A DNA stretch of 64,000 bases from Bifidobacterium cuniculi (GTDB lineage Bacteria > Actinomycetota > Actinomycetes > Actinomycetales > Bifidobacteriaceae). A model generated the notes under the pieces. That model ran no database searches, was not told the DNA's origin, and saw only the letters and a program-made list of their open reading frames with translations. Below are positions 7,535 to 17,775 of the stretch, piece by piece. The stretch spans positions 715,776 through 779,775 of the forward strand of contig NZ_JGYV01000001.1 in the NCBI RefSeq assembly GCF_000741575.1, written 5' to 3'. The position numbers were made by a program, and so were the translations under genes. The first letter of the stretch is position 1. Every line of letters starts with the position of its first letter.

Positions 7535-10060
7535 ATGGCAACACATCCCTCGTTCAGCCAGTTCACCGCCAACCTGCACCCGCAGGTCCCCGCGGACCGC
7601 ACCGTCAGCGGCGAGCACTGGCGCATCAGCCCCATCACCGACTCCCTCGTGCGCCTCGAATGGTCAGACGACGGCATCTTCGAGGACCGCCCCACGCAGG
7701 TCGTGCTCAACCGCGACCTGGGCGGCGACGTGCACGCCGACATCCGCCGCACCGGCGGCGGCGTGCGCATCGAGACGCCCGCGCTGCTGCTCGACTACGA
7801 CGGCCGCCCCTTCAGCAAGGAGGGGCTTTCCATCGTCGTCAAGGGCGTGCCCGGCAGCCAGTTCAACACCTGGCACTACGGCGAGCGCGGCGGCGGCAAC
7901 CTCCTGGGCACCGCCCGCACCCTCGACGAGGTCGACGGCGACACGCCGCTGGGCGACGGCATCCTCTCGCGCGACGGCTGGGCGGTGCTCGACGACTCCG
8001 CATCGAACGTGCTCGACGACGCCGCCACGGTGGGCGGCGAGGACAACCCCTTCGGCACGTGGCCGGTCCCGCGCGTCGACGACCCCGGTCGGGTGGACCT
8101 CTACGTCTTCGCCTACGGGCTGCGCTTCCTCGAGGCGATCCGCGACTGGCACCGGCTGACGGGGCCGACGCCGTTGCTGCCGCGCTGGGCACTGGGCAAC
8201 TGGTGGAGCCGTTTCTACCGCTACGATCAGGACGGCTACCTGAACCTCATGGACCGGTTCCGTGCCGAGGGGCTGCCGTTCACCGTCGCGGTGATCGACA
8301 TGGACTGGCACCTGACCGACGCCGACCCCAAGTACGGCTCCGGCTGGACCGGCTACACCTGGAACCGCGACCTGTTCCCCGACCCGACGAGGCTGCTGGC
8401 GGACCTGCACGACCGCGGCATGCGCGTGACGCTCAACGAGCATCCGCGCGACGGCATCCGCGCCTTCGAAGAGGAGTACCCGGCGGTGGCGCGCGCGATG
8501 GGCGTCGACCCGGAGTCGGGCGAGCCGGTGGCCTTCGATCCCTCCAGCCCGCGCTTCCTGGACGCCTACCTGGACATGCACCACCGCATGGCGGCGGACG
8601 GCGTGGACTTCTGGTGGATCGACTGGCAGCAGGGCGGCGTCACCCGGCAGCGCGGCCTCGACCCGCTGTGGATGCTCAACCACGTCCACTGGCTCGACTC
8701 GCTGGACGAGGCGGGCAAGGAGGGCAGCGGCCGCTGGCCGATGACCTTCAGCCGCTTCGCCGGCCCCGGCTCGCACCGGTACCCGATCGGCTTCTCCGGC
8801 GACACGATCGTCAGTTGGCGTTCGCTGGAGTTCCAGCCGCGCTTCACGGCCACGGCGGCCAACATCGGCTACGACTGGTGGAGCCACGACATCGGCGGCC
8901 ACATGCTGGGCAGGCGTGACGACGAGCTGGAGGCCCGCTGGTACCAGTTCGGCGTCTTCAGTCCGATCAACCGCCTGCATTCGAGCTCCTCGCCGTTCTC
9001 CGGCAAGGAGCCGTGGAACTTCCCGGAGCCGGTGCGCCATGCGATGGCCGGGGCCCTGCGGCTGCGTCAGCGGCTACTGCCGTACCTGCATACGATGAAC
9101 TACCGCACGGCGTTCCGGGCGCGGCCGCTGGTGGAGCCGATGTACTGGCAGGACCCGGGAATAGGGGAGGCCTACGACTACCCCAACGAGTACCGCTTCG
9201 GCTCCGAGCTGGTGGTGGCGCCGGTGGTGCGGCCTCGCGACCCGGTCTCGCGGTTGGCGCGCACCGACCTGTGGTTGCCGCAGGGGGAGTGGTTCGACTT
9301 CTTCGACGGCCGGCGCTACCGTGCGCCGAGGCCCGGCGGCCGTCGCCTGGCGGCCTGGCGCGGCATCGAGCGGATTCCCGCCTTCGCCAAGGCGGGCGGC
9401 ATCGTGCCCCTGCAGACCTTGGACGGCCCCGACGCGCTGAACTCGACCGACAATCCGCGCCTGCTGCGGGTGCTGGCCTTCCCGGGCGACGGCAGCTTCA
9501 CGCTGCACGAGGACGACGGCGAGTGGACGCACGTGCGGCAGGGTCGGGCGGCTCTCACCGATCTGCGTCAGGAGTGGGGCGACGATGCGGTCGTCTTCAC
9601 GGTCGGTGCGGTGCGCGGCGACGCGGCGGCCGTGCCCGAGGTGCGCGACTGGGCCGTGGCCTTCCGCGGCGTCGGCGATGCCCCCGGCGCGGTGACGGCC
9701 ACGGTGGACGGTGCACCGGTCGACTGTGTGGCGGAGTACGACGAGGCGACGCTCACGCTGTCCGTGACGGTGCGCGCGGTGCCGCGCTCGGCGGTGCTGC
9801 GCGTCGAGGCGTCCGGCCTGCGCGCGGCGGACGACCCGGCCACGGAGGACTGCCGGCGCGTGCTCATGGATGCGCAGATGCCCAACCTGACCAAGGACGT
9901 CACCTTCTCGATGATTGCGGAGCAAGGTGCCGCCGCCCTGGCAGGCCTGCGCGCCCTGGACATGCAGGCCGGTGCCCCCCACGCCGACCTGGCCGAGTCC
10001 CACATGCCCGAATCCGTCATCGCCGCCCTGGAGGAGATCCTCCTGCGTTCCCGATCTTAA
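7535..10060 (+). CDS. GH31 alpha-glycosidase, cytoplasmic
   Basis: 841 residues, no signal peptide. N-terminal beta domain, then a (beta/alpha)8 barrel with IDMDWHLTD near residue 254 and a nucleophile strand FWWIDWQQGG (candidate nucleophile Asp363). The acid/base region is GFSGDT (Asp423), and C-terminal beta domains follow. The nucleophile strand differs from the WxDMNEP type of classical alpha-glucosidases and from the alpha-xylosidase type, so the linkage is uncertain (alpha-glucoside, galactoside or xyloside). The context, last gene of an ABC import operon, says it cleaves the imported oligosaccharide. The TAA stop codon lies within the first module of a long palindrome. Confidence 0.9.
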   Translation: MATHPSFSQFTANLHPQVPADRTVSGEHWRISPITDSLVRLEWSDDGIFEDRPTQVVLNRDLGGDVHADIRRTGGGVRIETPALLLDYDGRPFSKEGLSIVVKGVPGSQFNTWHYGERGGGNLLGTARTLDEVDGDTPLGDGILSRDGWAVLDDSASNVLDDAATVGGEDNPFGTWPVPRVDDPGRVDLYVFAYGLRFLEAIRDWHRLTGPTPLLPRWALGNWWSRFYRYDQDGYLNLMDRFRAEGLPFTVAVIDMDWHLTDADPKYGSGWTGYTWNRDLFPDPTRLLADLHDRGMRVTLNEHPRDGIRAFEEEYPAVARAMGVDPESGEPVAFDPSSPRFLDAYLDMHHRMAADGVDFWWIDWQQGGVTRQRGLDPLWMLNHVHWLDSLDEAGKEGSGRWPMTFSRFAGPGSHRYPIGFSGDTIVSWRSLEFQPRFTATAANIGYDWWSHDIGGHMLGRRDDELEARWYQFGVFSPINRLHSSSSPFSGKEPWNFPEPVRHAMAGALRLRQRLLPYLHTMNYRTAFRARPLVEPMYWQDPGIGEAYDYPNEYRFGSELVVAPVVRPRDPVSRLARTDLWLPQGEWFDFFDGRRYRAPRPGGRRLAAWRGIERIPAFAKAGGIVPLQTLDGPDALNSTDNPRLLRVLAFPGDGSFTLHEDDGEWTHVRQGRAALTDLRQEWGDDAVVFTVGAVRGDAAAVPEVRDWAVAFRGVGDAPGAVTATVDGAPVDCVAEYDEATLTLSVTVRAVPRSAVLRVEASGLRAADDPATEDCRRVLMDAQMPNLTKDVTFSMIAEQGAAALAGLRALDMQAGAPHADLAESHMPESVIAALEEILLRSRS

Positions 10061-10193
10061 AGCGGGCACCCGCCCGGGAGCATTTCCTGAATTAAAGCGG
10101 GCACCGGCTTGAAGAACAGAAAATTCTTCAAGCCGGTGCCCGCTTTAATTCAGGAAATGCTCCCGGGCGGGTGCCCGCTTTAAGATCGGGAAC
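10047..10193. repeat. Family C modular palindrome, 70-bp perfect stem
   Basis: Two 70-nt arms are fully complementary around a 7-nt loop (CAGAAAA). Each arm contains TTAAAGCGGGCACC twice, at a 35-bp period (10057 and 10092), and the apex is GAAGAA/TTCTTC. The same 14-mer, period and apex recur at the end of the window. The palindrome overlaps the last 14 bp of the GH31 gene and supplies its stop codon. It lies between converging genes and could terminate both, or be an RNase III target. Confidence 0.95.
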
Positions 10194-10217
10194 TACCATC
10201 ATGGGTGCCGGATATGG

Positions 10218-10250
10218 GAATGCCCCGTACGGGGAACGTGCGGGGCATTC
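10218..10250 (-). terminator. Hairpin downstream of frc
   Basis: GAATGCCCC pairs with GGGGCATTC, with weaker pairs further in, about 18 nt after the frc stop codon on the minus strand. No clear T-run. Confidence 0.55.
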
Positions 10251-10267
10251 GCGTCAGTGAAGACGAC

Positions 10268-11599
10268 TCACTTGGAGGCCGGGGCCACCAGGTCGGCCTT
10301 GACGCCGTCGTTGCCGCCGATGACGCCCTTGGCGGTCAGTTCGGCAATCTGGTCGTCGGTGTAGCCGAGGGACTTGAGGATCTCCTCGTTGTTCTCGCCG
10401 AGCTTCGGGGCACGCTGGTAGTCAGGCGTGTAGTTGCTCATGGTGAACGGCATGCCGATCGTCTTGAAGTCGCCGCGGGCGTCTTCCTGGTCGATCGTCA
10501 CGATGGTGCCGTCGGAGTTGAGGTCCGGGTCGTTCTCGAGCTCGTACCAATCGAGCACCGGGCCGACCGGAACGCCCTTGGCGCCCAGTTCCTTGGTCAG
10601 GGTGTCCTTGTCGTACTGCATCGTGTATTCCTCGACGCGCTTGTACACCTCGGCCTTGTGCTCGTCACGGGCATTCGCCGTGTTGAAGTTCGGGTCGGTC
10701 AGCCAATCCTGGAAGCCCAGGGCGTTGCAGAACTGCTCGAAGCCCTTCTCGGACTGCTGGATGACGATGTACACGTACGCGTTCGGGTCGGTCTCCCAGC
10801 CCTTGGCGCGGTAGCACCAGCCGAGCACCAGGCCGCCCTCGGCGTTGGCGGCGCGCGGAATGGCCTTGCCCCACTTGTAGCCCGGGTAGCAGGCGTAGTA
10901 GGACAGCTCGCCCAGGTGGTCGAGGATGAGCTGGTCACGCAGCTTGATGCGGCACAGGTTGAGCACTGCGTTCTGCATGGACTGGTAGACGTAGACGCCT
11001 TCGCCGGTCTTCTCGCGCTGCAGCAGTGCGGTCAGGATGCCGATGAGCAGGTGCATGCCGGTGTTGGAGTCGCCCAGGGCGGCACCGGACTGGGTCGGCA
11101 CGTTGTTCGGTCCGTCGAACCAACCGGTGGTGGAAGCTGCGCCGCCGGCGGACTGCGCCACGGGCTCGAAGGCCTTGACATGCTCGTAGCGGGAGCCCTT
11201 GTTGAAGCCCTTCAGGGAGGCCATGATCAGCTTCGGGTTGAGGGCGTGGACCTCGTCCCAGCCGAAGCCGAGCTTCTCCACGTCGCCCGGGCCGATGTTC
11301 TCGACGAAGACGTCCGCATCCTTGAGCAGGTCGGTGAGGATCTTCTTGCCTTCCGGATCCTTCATGTCCAGGGTGATGGACTTCTTGTTGGCGTTGAGCT
11401 GCAGGAAGTACAGCGAGTAGGAGCCATCGACGTCGTTCATCTCGTTACGCGTCGGGTCGCCGCCGTTGACCTTCTCCAGCTTGATGACCTCCGCGCCCAT
11501 CCAAGCCAGCATCTGGGTGCAGGAAGGACCGGACTGGACCTGCGTCCAGTCGATCACCTTGATGCCTGCCAGAGGCGCGGTATTCGTAGCCTGAGTCAT
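10268..11599 (-). CDS. frc: Formyl-CoA:oxalate CoA-transferase
   Basis: Class III CoA-transferase of 443 residues. It moves CoA from formyl-CoA to oxalate, feeding Oxc. The N-terminal Rossmann segment IKVIDWTQVQSGPSC and the catalytic aspartate in GAALGDSNTG (about residue 177, Asp169 of the Oxalobacter enzyme) are present. The length is close to the ~430 of the family. The start at MTQATNTA is chosen for the AAGGAGGT just before it, although the spacing is short. In-frame ATGs 18 and 27 nt upstream are alternatives. It is transcribed towards the sugar cassette that separates it from oxc. Confidence 0.93.
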   Translation of the reverse strand: MTQATNTAPLAGIKVIDWTQVQSGPSCTQMLAWMGAEVIKLEKVNGGDPTRNEMNDVDGSYSLYFLQLNANKKSITLDMKDPEGKKILTDLLKDADVFVENIGPGDVEKLGFGWDEVHALNPKLIMASLKGFNKGSRYEHVKAFEPVAQSAGGAASTTGWFDGPNNVPTQSGAALGDSNTGMHLLIGILTALLQREKTGEGVYVYQSMQNAVLNLCRIKLRDQLILDHLGELSYYACYPGYKWGKAIPRAANAEGGLVLGWCYRAKGWETDPNAYVYIVIQQSEKGFEQFCNALGFQDWLTDPNFNTANARDEHKAEVYKRVEEYTMQYDKDTLTKELGAKGVPVGPVLDWYELENDPDLNSDGTIVTIDQEDARGDFKTIGMPFTMSNYTPDYQRAPKLGENNEEILKSLGYTDDQIAELTAKGVIGGNDGVKADLVAPASK

Positions 11600-11801
11600 A
11601 TGACCTCCTTGTATAGCCATAGTCATTTGCCCTCAATATAGACATGGGATCGGCGGGATTCGGGGGGATTCAGCTACGGGAAGCAACTTCAGCGCATTGC
11701 CGGAATGCTGTTGTATGGGTGCCGTGCCGCGGCGGAAGGGGAGGGGCGGCACCTGCGGAGGTGCGTGGAATGCCGACGACTGCCGGCTGTGTGCGGATAT
11801 G

Positions 11802-11829
11802 AAAAACCGCCGGTCACGATGACCGGCGG
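11802..11829 (-). terminator. Intrinsic terminator of tRNA-fMet
   Basis: Read on the minus strand, a 10-bp stem CCGCCGGTCA/TGACCGGCGG with a 3-nt loop is followed by TTTTT, just after the tRNA 3' end. Confidence 0.85.
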
Positions 11830-11835
11830 CCTTGT

Positions 11836-11912
11836 TGGTAGCGGGGCATGGATTTGAACCATGGACCTCTGGGTTATGAGCCCAGCGAGCTACCGAGCTG
11901 CTCCACCCCGCG
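11836..11912 (-). tRNA. Initiator tRNA-Met (CAU), CCA encoded
   Basis: 77-nt cloverleaf. Anticodon loop CTCATAA in a CTGGG/CCCAG stem (the three G:C pairs typical of initiators). Unpaired C1 opposite U72, A73 and an encoded CCA end. These marks distinguish it from elongator tRNA-Met. Its own promoter and terminator are visible. Confidence 0.95.
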
Positions 11913-11938
11913 TCGGCTGCCTTCAAGCAGCGCTATTT

Positions 11939-11966
11939 AACTTACGCTTGTGGGCGCAGATGTCAA
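11939..11966 (-). promoter_or_regulatory. Probable promoter of tRNA-fMet
   Basis: On the minus strand, a perfect TTGACA is followed after 16 bp by TAAGTT, about 27 bp upstream of the tRNA 5' end. The -10 assignment is the less certain half. Confidence 0.6.
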
Positions 11967-11974
11967 ATCACGGC

Positions 11975-12151
11975 GTGTCGTGGTGGGGTTTGGGGGTTGC
12001 GGGTGGGCGTCGGTGAGAAATTGTTCATTTTTTGAACACAATCTAGGGCGCGAGCAGGGCCGCAACGCGGCCGCTCGCCCTAGATTGTGTTCAAAAAATG
12101 AACAATTTCTCACCGACGCCCACCCGCAACCCCCAAACCCCACCACGACAC
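11975..12151. repeat. Long palindrome (~84-bp stem) containing a family A pair, upstream of metA
   Basis: Near-perfect inverted repeat of 177 bp with two 2-nt bulges and the apex GGCCGC-AAC-GCGGCC. Each arm contains one family A element (GAGAAATTGTTC, T-run, GAACACAATC) at about 12015-12045 and 12081-12111, identical in inverted orientation. The outermost ~38 bp (GTGTCGTGGTGGGGTTTGGG...) are also fully paired. It fills most of the space between the tRNA and metA. An open frame runs through it into metA but is not taken as coding. Confidence 0.93.
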
Positions 12152-12186
12152 CCACCACCGTTCGCACCTACGCCCATAATGAAACC

Positions 12187-13221
12187 ATGCCTATCAAGAT
12201 TCCAGCGGGGCTGCCCGCGCGCGAGATCCTCGACTCGGAACGCATCTTCGCGCTCGAGAAGCCGGAGGCGGAGCGCCAGCGCGTGCGCCCGCTCAAGATG
12301 GTCATCCTCAACCTCATGCCCAAGAAGGTCGAGACGGAGACCCAGCTGCTGCGCCTTATGTCGAAGTCGCCGCTGCAGCTCGAGATCGACTTCATGAAGA
12401 CCGGCTCCCATGAGTCGACCCACGTGAGCGCGGACCACCTGGTCAAGTTCTACGAGCCGCTGGAGGCATTCGAGGACAACTGCTACGACGGCCTGATCGT
12501 GACCGGCGCGCCCGTGGAGCACCTGCCCTTCGAACAGGTCGACTACTGGCCGGAGTTCCAGCGCATCCTGGACTGGGCATCCAGCCACGTGTTCTCCACC
12601 ATGTACCTGTGCTGGGGTGCGATGGGCGCGCTGTACCACCGCTACGGCGTACGCAAGGTGGACCTGCCCGAGAAGATCTTCGGCGTGTTCCCGCAGTTCC
12701 TGCAGGACGAATACTGCTTCCTGACCAACGGCTTCGACGAGATCTGCCTGCAGCCGCACTCGCGCGTCGCCGGCGTGGACGAGGCGAACCTCGCCGCCCA
12801 CCCGGAACTGCAGGTGCTCACCTGGGGGCCACAATCCGGCCCCGGACTGATCGCGACCCGCGACTTCAGCGAGGTCTTCGCCCTCGGCCACTGGGAGTAC
12901 GAACGCGGTACGCTGGCGGAGGAATACCGGCGCGACATGGACCGCGGACTGACGAACGTGCCGTTCCCGACCAATTATTTCCCCAACGACGACCCGACCG
13001 TCGAACCCCTGTTCTCCTGGCGTGCCCATGCGAACCTGCTGTGGCGCAACTGGCTCAACTGGGTGTACCAGATGACGCCCTACGACCTGCGCGAGGTGCC
13101 CGCGCTGCGCGAGCACGGCATGGCCGCCACCGACCACGTGGTGCGCCACGAGCCGTCTTCGCCGCGCGCCGACGGCTTCCGTCCCTTCATCCATGACGGT
13201 TACGGCGTCATCCGTCCGTGA
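12187..13221 (+). CDS. metA: Homoserine O-acyltransferase (MetA type, predicted acetyl-CoA user)
   Basis: First committed step of methionine synthesis: acylation of the homoserine hydroxyl. 344 residues. The numbering matches the studied family exactly: nucleophile Cys142 in YLCWGAMGAL, His235 and Glu237 in GHWEYERG. Residue 111, in TGAPVEHLPF, is Glu. In published MetA work Glu111 goes with acetyl-CoA and Gly111 (E. coli) with succinyl-CoA, so O-acetylhomoserine is predicted despite the usual name. The start MPIKIPAG is chosen by homology. CATAAT ends 6 nt before the ATG and no ribosome site is visible, so the transcript may be leaderless. Confidence 0.93.
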   Translation: MPIKIPAGLPAREILDSERIFALEKPEAERQRVRPLKMVILNLMPKKVETETQLLRLMSKSPLQLEIDFMKTGSHESTHVSADHLVKFYEPLEAFEDNCYDGLIVTGAPVEHLPFEQVDYWPEFQRILDWASSHVFSTMYLCWGAMGALYHRYGVRKVDLPEKIFGVFPQFLQDEYCFLTNGFDEICLQPHSRVAGVDEANLAAHPELQVLTWGPQSGPGLIATRDFSEVFALGHWEYERGTLAEEYRRDMDRGLTNVPFPTNYFPNDDPTVEPLFSWRAHANLLWRNWLNWVYQMTPYDLREVPALREHGMAATDHVVRHEPSSPRADGFRPFIHDGYGVIRP

Positions 13222-13469
13222 CACGCGCTGGGCGAACATACCTTCACATATGTGCCGACCCATGCCGACAGAAGGCCTTGAGTGCTTCCGTCCCCGGGCC
13301 GGTGCGCGCGGACGGCGTCCCGGGGCGTCCGCGGCGATGTCCACTGGCGCTCCAATAATCACGTTTCGGTGAATTTCTAGGCACTTGTCATGAAATCTCC
13401 ATGTCACATTGGGCATGGGAACGTGGATTAGACTTACAGCTGACATTACGAGAAGATCAGGAGGCTTGC

Positions 13470-14291
13470 ATGATTGATGGTTTGCACATGGGCATGACCG
13501 CACTTGCCGCAAGCTCGAATTTCAATGACTACAAGCCGAGCATCAACGACTTCATGCCACCGGAGATCCTGTTCCAGGGAACCCCCTTCGCCATCAACCG
13601 CATCATCCTCGTGCGTATCCTCGCCACGATCATCATGCTGCTGGTGCTGGGCATCACCGCCGCTCGCGCCAAGCTGGTGCCCGGCCGTTGGCAGGGCGCC
13701 GTCGAGTGGCTCATCGACTTCGTGAGGAACGACATCGTCTACCAGGTGATGGGCGAGGTGCGCGGCAAGCGCTACGTGCCCATGGTCACCACCGTGTTCC
13801 TCACCCTGCTCGTCTTCAACCTGTGCGGCGAGATCCCCGGCTTCAACATCGCGGCCTCGGCCACGATCACGCTGCCCCTCGTCTTCGCCATGTGGTGCTT
13901 CTGCCAGTACTGGATCGCCGGCGTGCGCGAGAAGGGCCTCGGACGCTTCCTGCGTGACGAGCTCTTCCCCAAGGGCGTGCCGTGGCCGGTCTACATCCTG
14001 CTCGCGCCGATCCAGCTGCTTGAGCTGCTGATCATCCGCCCCTTCTCCCTGACGATCCGACTCTTCGCCAACATGGTCTCGGGGCACCTCATCCTCGCGC
14101 TGTGCCTCGGCGCCACGCAGTACTTCCTCGTCGCCGTCGTGAACAAGGTCCTGGCGCCCTTCGGCGTCCTCACCTTCGCGGCAGGCATGTTCATGTACCT
14201 GTTCGAGATCCTGGTGGCCTGCCTGCAGGCATACATCTTCGCCATCCTCACCACTGCGTACATCAATATGAGCTATCCCGAGGTCGACTGA
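13470..14291 (+). CDS. atpB: ATP synthase Fo subunit a
   Basis: 273 residues with about six membrane helices; forms the proton half-channels against the c-ring. The key helix LLELLIIRPFSLTIRLFANM contains the essential arginine and the conserved LFANM. The start at MIDGLH is set by AGGAGG 5 nt upstream; an upstream in-frame start lacks such a site. First gene of the atpBEFHAGDC operon, which keeps the standard order. The 248-bp region upstream holds no gene and I could not assign a convincing promoter. Confidence 0.97.
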   Translation: MIDGLHMGMTALAASSNFNDYKPSINDFMPPEILFQGTPFAINRIILVRILATIIMLLVLGITAARAKLVPGRWQGAVEWLIDFVRNDIVYQVMGEVRGKRYVPMVTTVFLTLLVFNLCGEIPGFNIAASATITLPLVFAMWCFCQYWIAGVREKGLGRFLRDELFPKGVPWPVYILLAPIQLLELLIIRPFSLTIRLFANMVSGHLILALCLGATQYFLVAVVNKVLAPFGVLTFAAGMFMYLFEILVACLQAYIFAILTTAYINMSYPEVD

Positions 14292-14353
14292 CCACGGGGA
14301 CATGCACATCCCACAAGTTCGTTGCCCGGGGAACGCCCTCGCAACAAGCATGA

Positions 14354-14599
<246 letters not shown>

Positions 14600-14650
14600 T
14601 CGCAGCAAGAACCGACGTATCCAAACCAGGACATGAAAGGAGGAGGACGC

Positions 14651-15181
14651 ATGTTCGTCATGGCCGAAGAAAAGAGCGGTGTAGACCTGTTCATCCCCGA
14701 GCTGTACGACATCGTGTGGTCACTGATCATCCTGATCATCGTGGCCGTGTTCTTCTACAAGTTCTTCCTGCCGAAGTTCCAGTCCATTTTCGACGAGCGT
14801 GCCGCGAAGATCGAAGGCGGCATGGCCAAGGCCGAACAGGCCCAGAAGGAAGCCGAAGAGGCAAAGAAGAAGTACCAGGCCCAGCTGAGCACCGCCCGCG
14901 TCGAGGCGTCCAAGATCCGCGACGACGCCCGTGCGGAGGCCTCGCACATCATCGCCGACGCACGTTCGCGTGCCGAGACCGAGGCCGCGCAGATCACCGC
15001 CAATGCCGAGCGCTCCGTGGAGTCGCAGCAGCAGAAGGCGATGGTCCAGCTCAAGGGCGAAGTCGGCACGATTGCCACGCAGCTCGCCGGCAAGATCCTC
15101 GGCAGCGAGCTGAGCAGCCAGAGCGTGCAGAGCGACATGATCGACAAGATGCTCGCTGACATGGAACAGGGCGCCAAGTAG
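14651..15181 (+). CDS. atpF: ATP synthase Fo subunit b
   Basis: 176 residues: one N-terminal membrane helix (IVWSLIILIIVAVFFYKFFL, about residues 21-40) and a long charged coiled coil forming the peripheral stalk. The start at MFVMAEE follows AGGAGGA. The ATG 18 nt upstream is part of that ribosome-binding region and is rejected. Only one b-type gene is present. Confidence 0.95.
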   Translation: MFVMAEEKSGVDLFIPELYDIVWSLIILIIVAVFFYKFFLPKFQSIFDERAAKIEGGMAKAEQAQKEAEEAKKKYQAQLSTARVEASKIRDDARAEASHIIADARSRAETEAAQITANAERSVESQQQKAMVQLKGEVGTIATQLAGKILGSELSSQSVQSDMIDKMLADMEQGAK

Positions 15182-15210
15182 TGCCTGGGTGCAAGGAAGG
15201 GAGGTGACCG

Positions 15211-16044
15211 ATGCGAGGAGAGGCATCACGTGTAGCCGATCGCGAGTCGCGCGATTCGTTCGCCCAGCGGCTCAGCGCATCCGGTGACGACGCGTGGGAG
15301 ATCGGCAACGAACTGTTCACGATCACCTACGTGCTGGACTGCAACCCGCGTCTGCAACGCGCGCTGACCGACCCCGGCCGCCCCGTCAAGGACAAGGTGA
15401 ACCTGCTCAACGAGATCGTCGGCGGCAAGGTGCTGCCGATGACCATGGAGATCCTCACGGACCTCGTGAACCGCACCTGGAGCCGTGCCTACGACATCGA
15501 CAACGCCGTGGAGGACTTCGCGGTGGACGCCATGATGTACCAGGCGGACAAGGCCGGCACCACGCTGCAGGTCTCGATCCAGCTGGCGCAGCTGCAGTCC
15601 TCGCTGCTCGAGCTGCCGGTGGTCCGTGCGGACCTGTCCGACGACCAGGGGCCGCTCGAGGTACGCTACAAGCTGCTGGACACGCTGTACGGCGACAAGG
15701 GCTTCGACCGCGTCACCATGCGCCTGGCCCAGCACGCCACGCTCAACCCGCGCCACCGCCGCTACCTGGAGACCATCCAGTGGCTCATCAGCAAGTTCTC
15801 CCGCCACATGGGCGAATCGATGGTGACGGTGACCACGGCCAGCCCGCTGACGGACGACCAGGAACGGCGCCTGACGCAGATCTACTCGAAGAAGGTCGGC
15901 CGTCCGGTGCACATCCATTCCGTGGTGGACCGCGACGTCCTCGGCGGCATGCGCATCCAGGTGGGCGACGAGGTCACCGACAACACGGTGGTCGCGCAGC
16001 TGGATAACCTCAAGCGCAAGGCGAAGGCCGGCATCAACGAATAA
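15211..16044 (+). CDS. atpH: ATP synthase F1 subunit delta
   Basis: 277 residues, longer than the ~180 of most bacteria but typical for high-GC Gram-positives, where delta has extra N-terminal sequence. The C-terminal part (VTTASPLTDDQERRLTQIYS and onward) is the conserved OSCP/delta domain that links the stalk to F1. GGGAGGTGA precedes ATG. Confidence 0.93.
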   Translation: MRGEASRVADRESRDSFAQRLSASGDDAWEIGNELFTITYVLDCNPRLQRALTDPGRPVKDKVNLLNEIVGGKVLPMTMEILTDLVNRTWSRAYDIDNAVEDFAVDAMMYQADKAGTTLQVSIQLAQLQSSLLELPVVRADLSDDQGPLEVRYKLLDTLYGDKGFDRVTMRLAQHATLNPRHRRYLETIQWLISKFSRHMGESMVTVTTASPLTDDQERRLTQIYSKKVGRPVHIHSVVDRDVLGGMRIQVGDEVTDNTVVAQLDNLKRKAKAGINE

Positions 16045-16110
16045 GCGCCCGCGGGCGCGCGGCGGGCAGGACCCGCGAAGCGAATGTATACACAACAATA
16101 AGGAGTGATC

Positions 16111-17772
<1,662 letters not shown>

Positions 17773-17775
17773 CGT

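Noticed and set aside
10057..10183. CRISPR-like reading of the 14-mer plus 21-nt variable modules
   Set aside because: The units form symmetric inverted arms rather than a direct array, the repeats are too short and no cas gene is near.
11950..12186. N-terminal extension of metA through the palindrome
   Set aside because: The open frame exists only because the palindrome lacks stops in this frame. Homology and residue numbering place the start at 12187.
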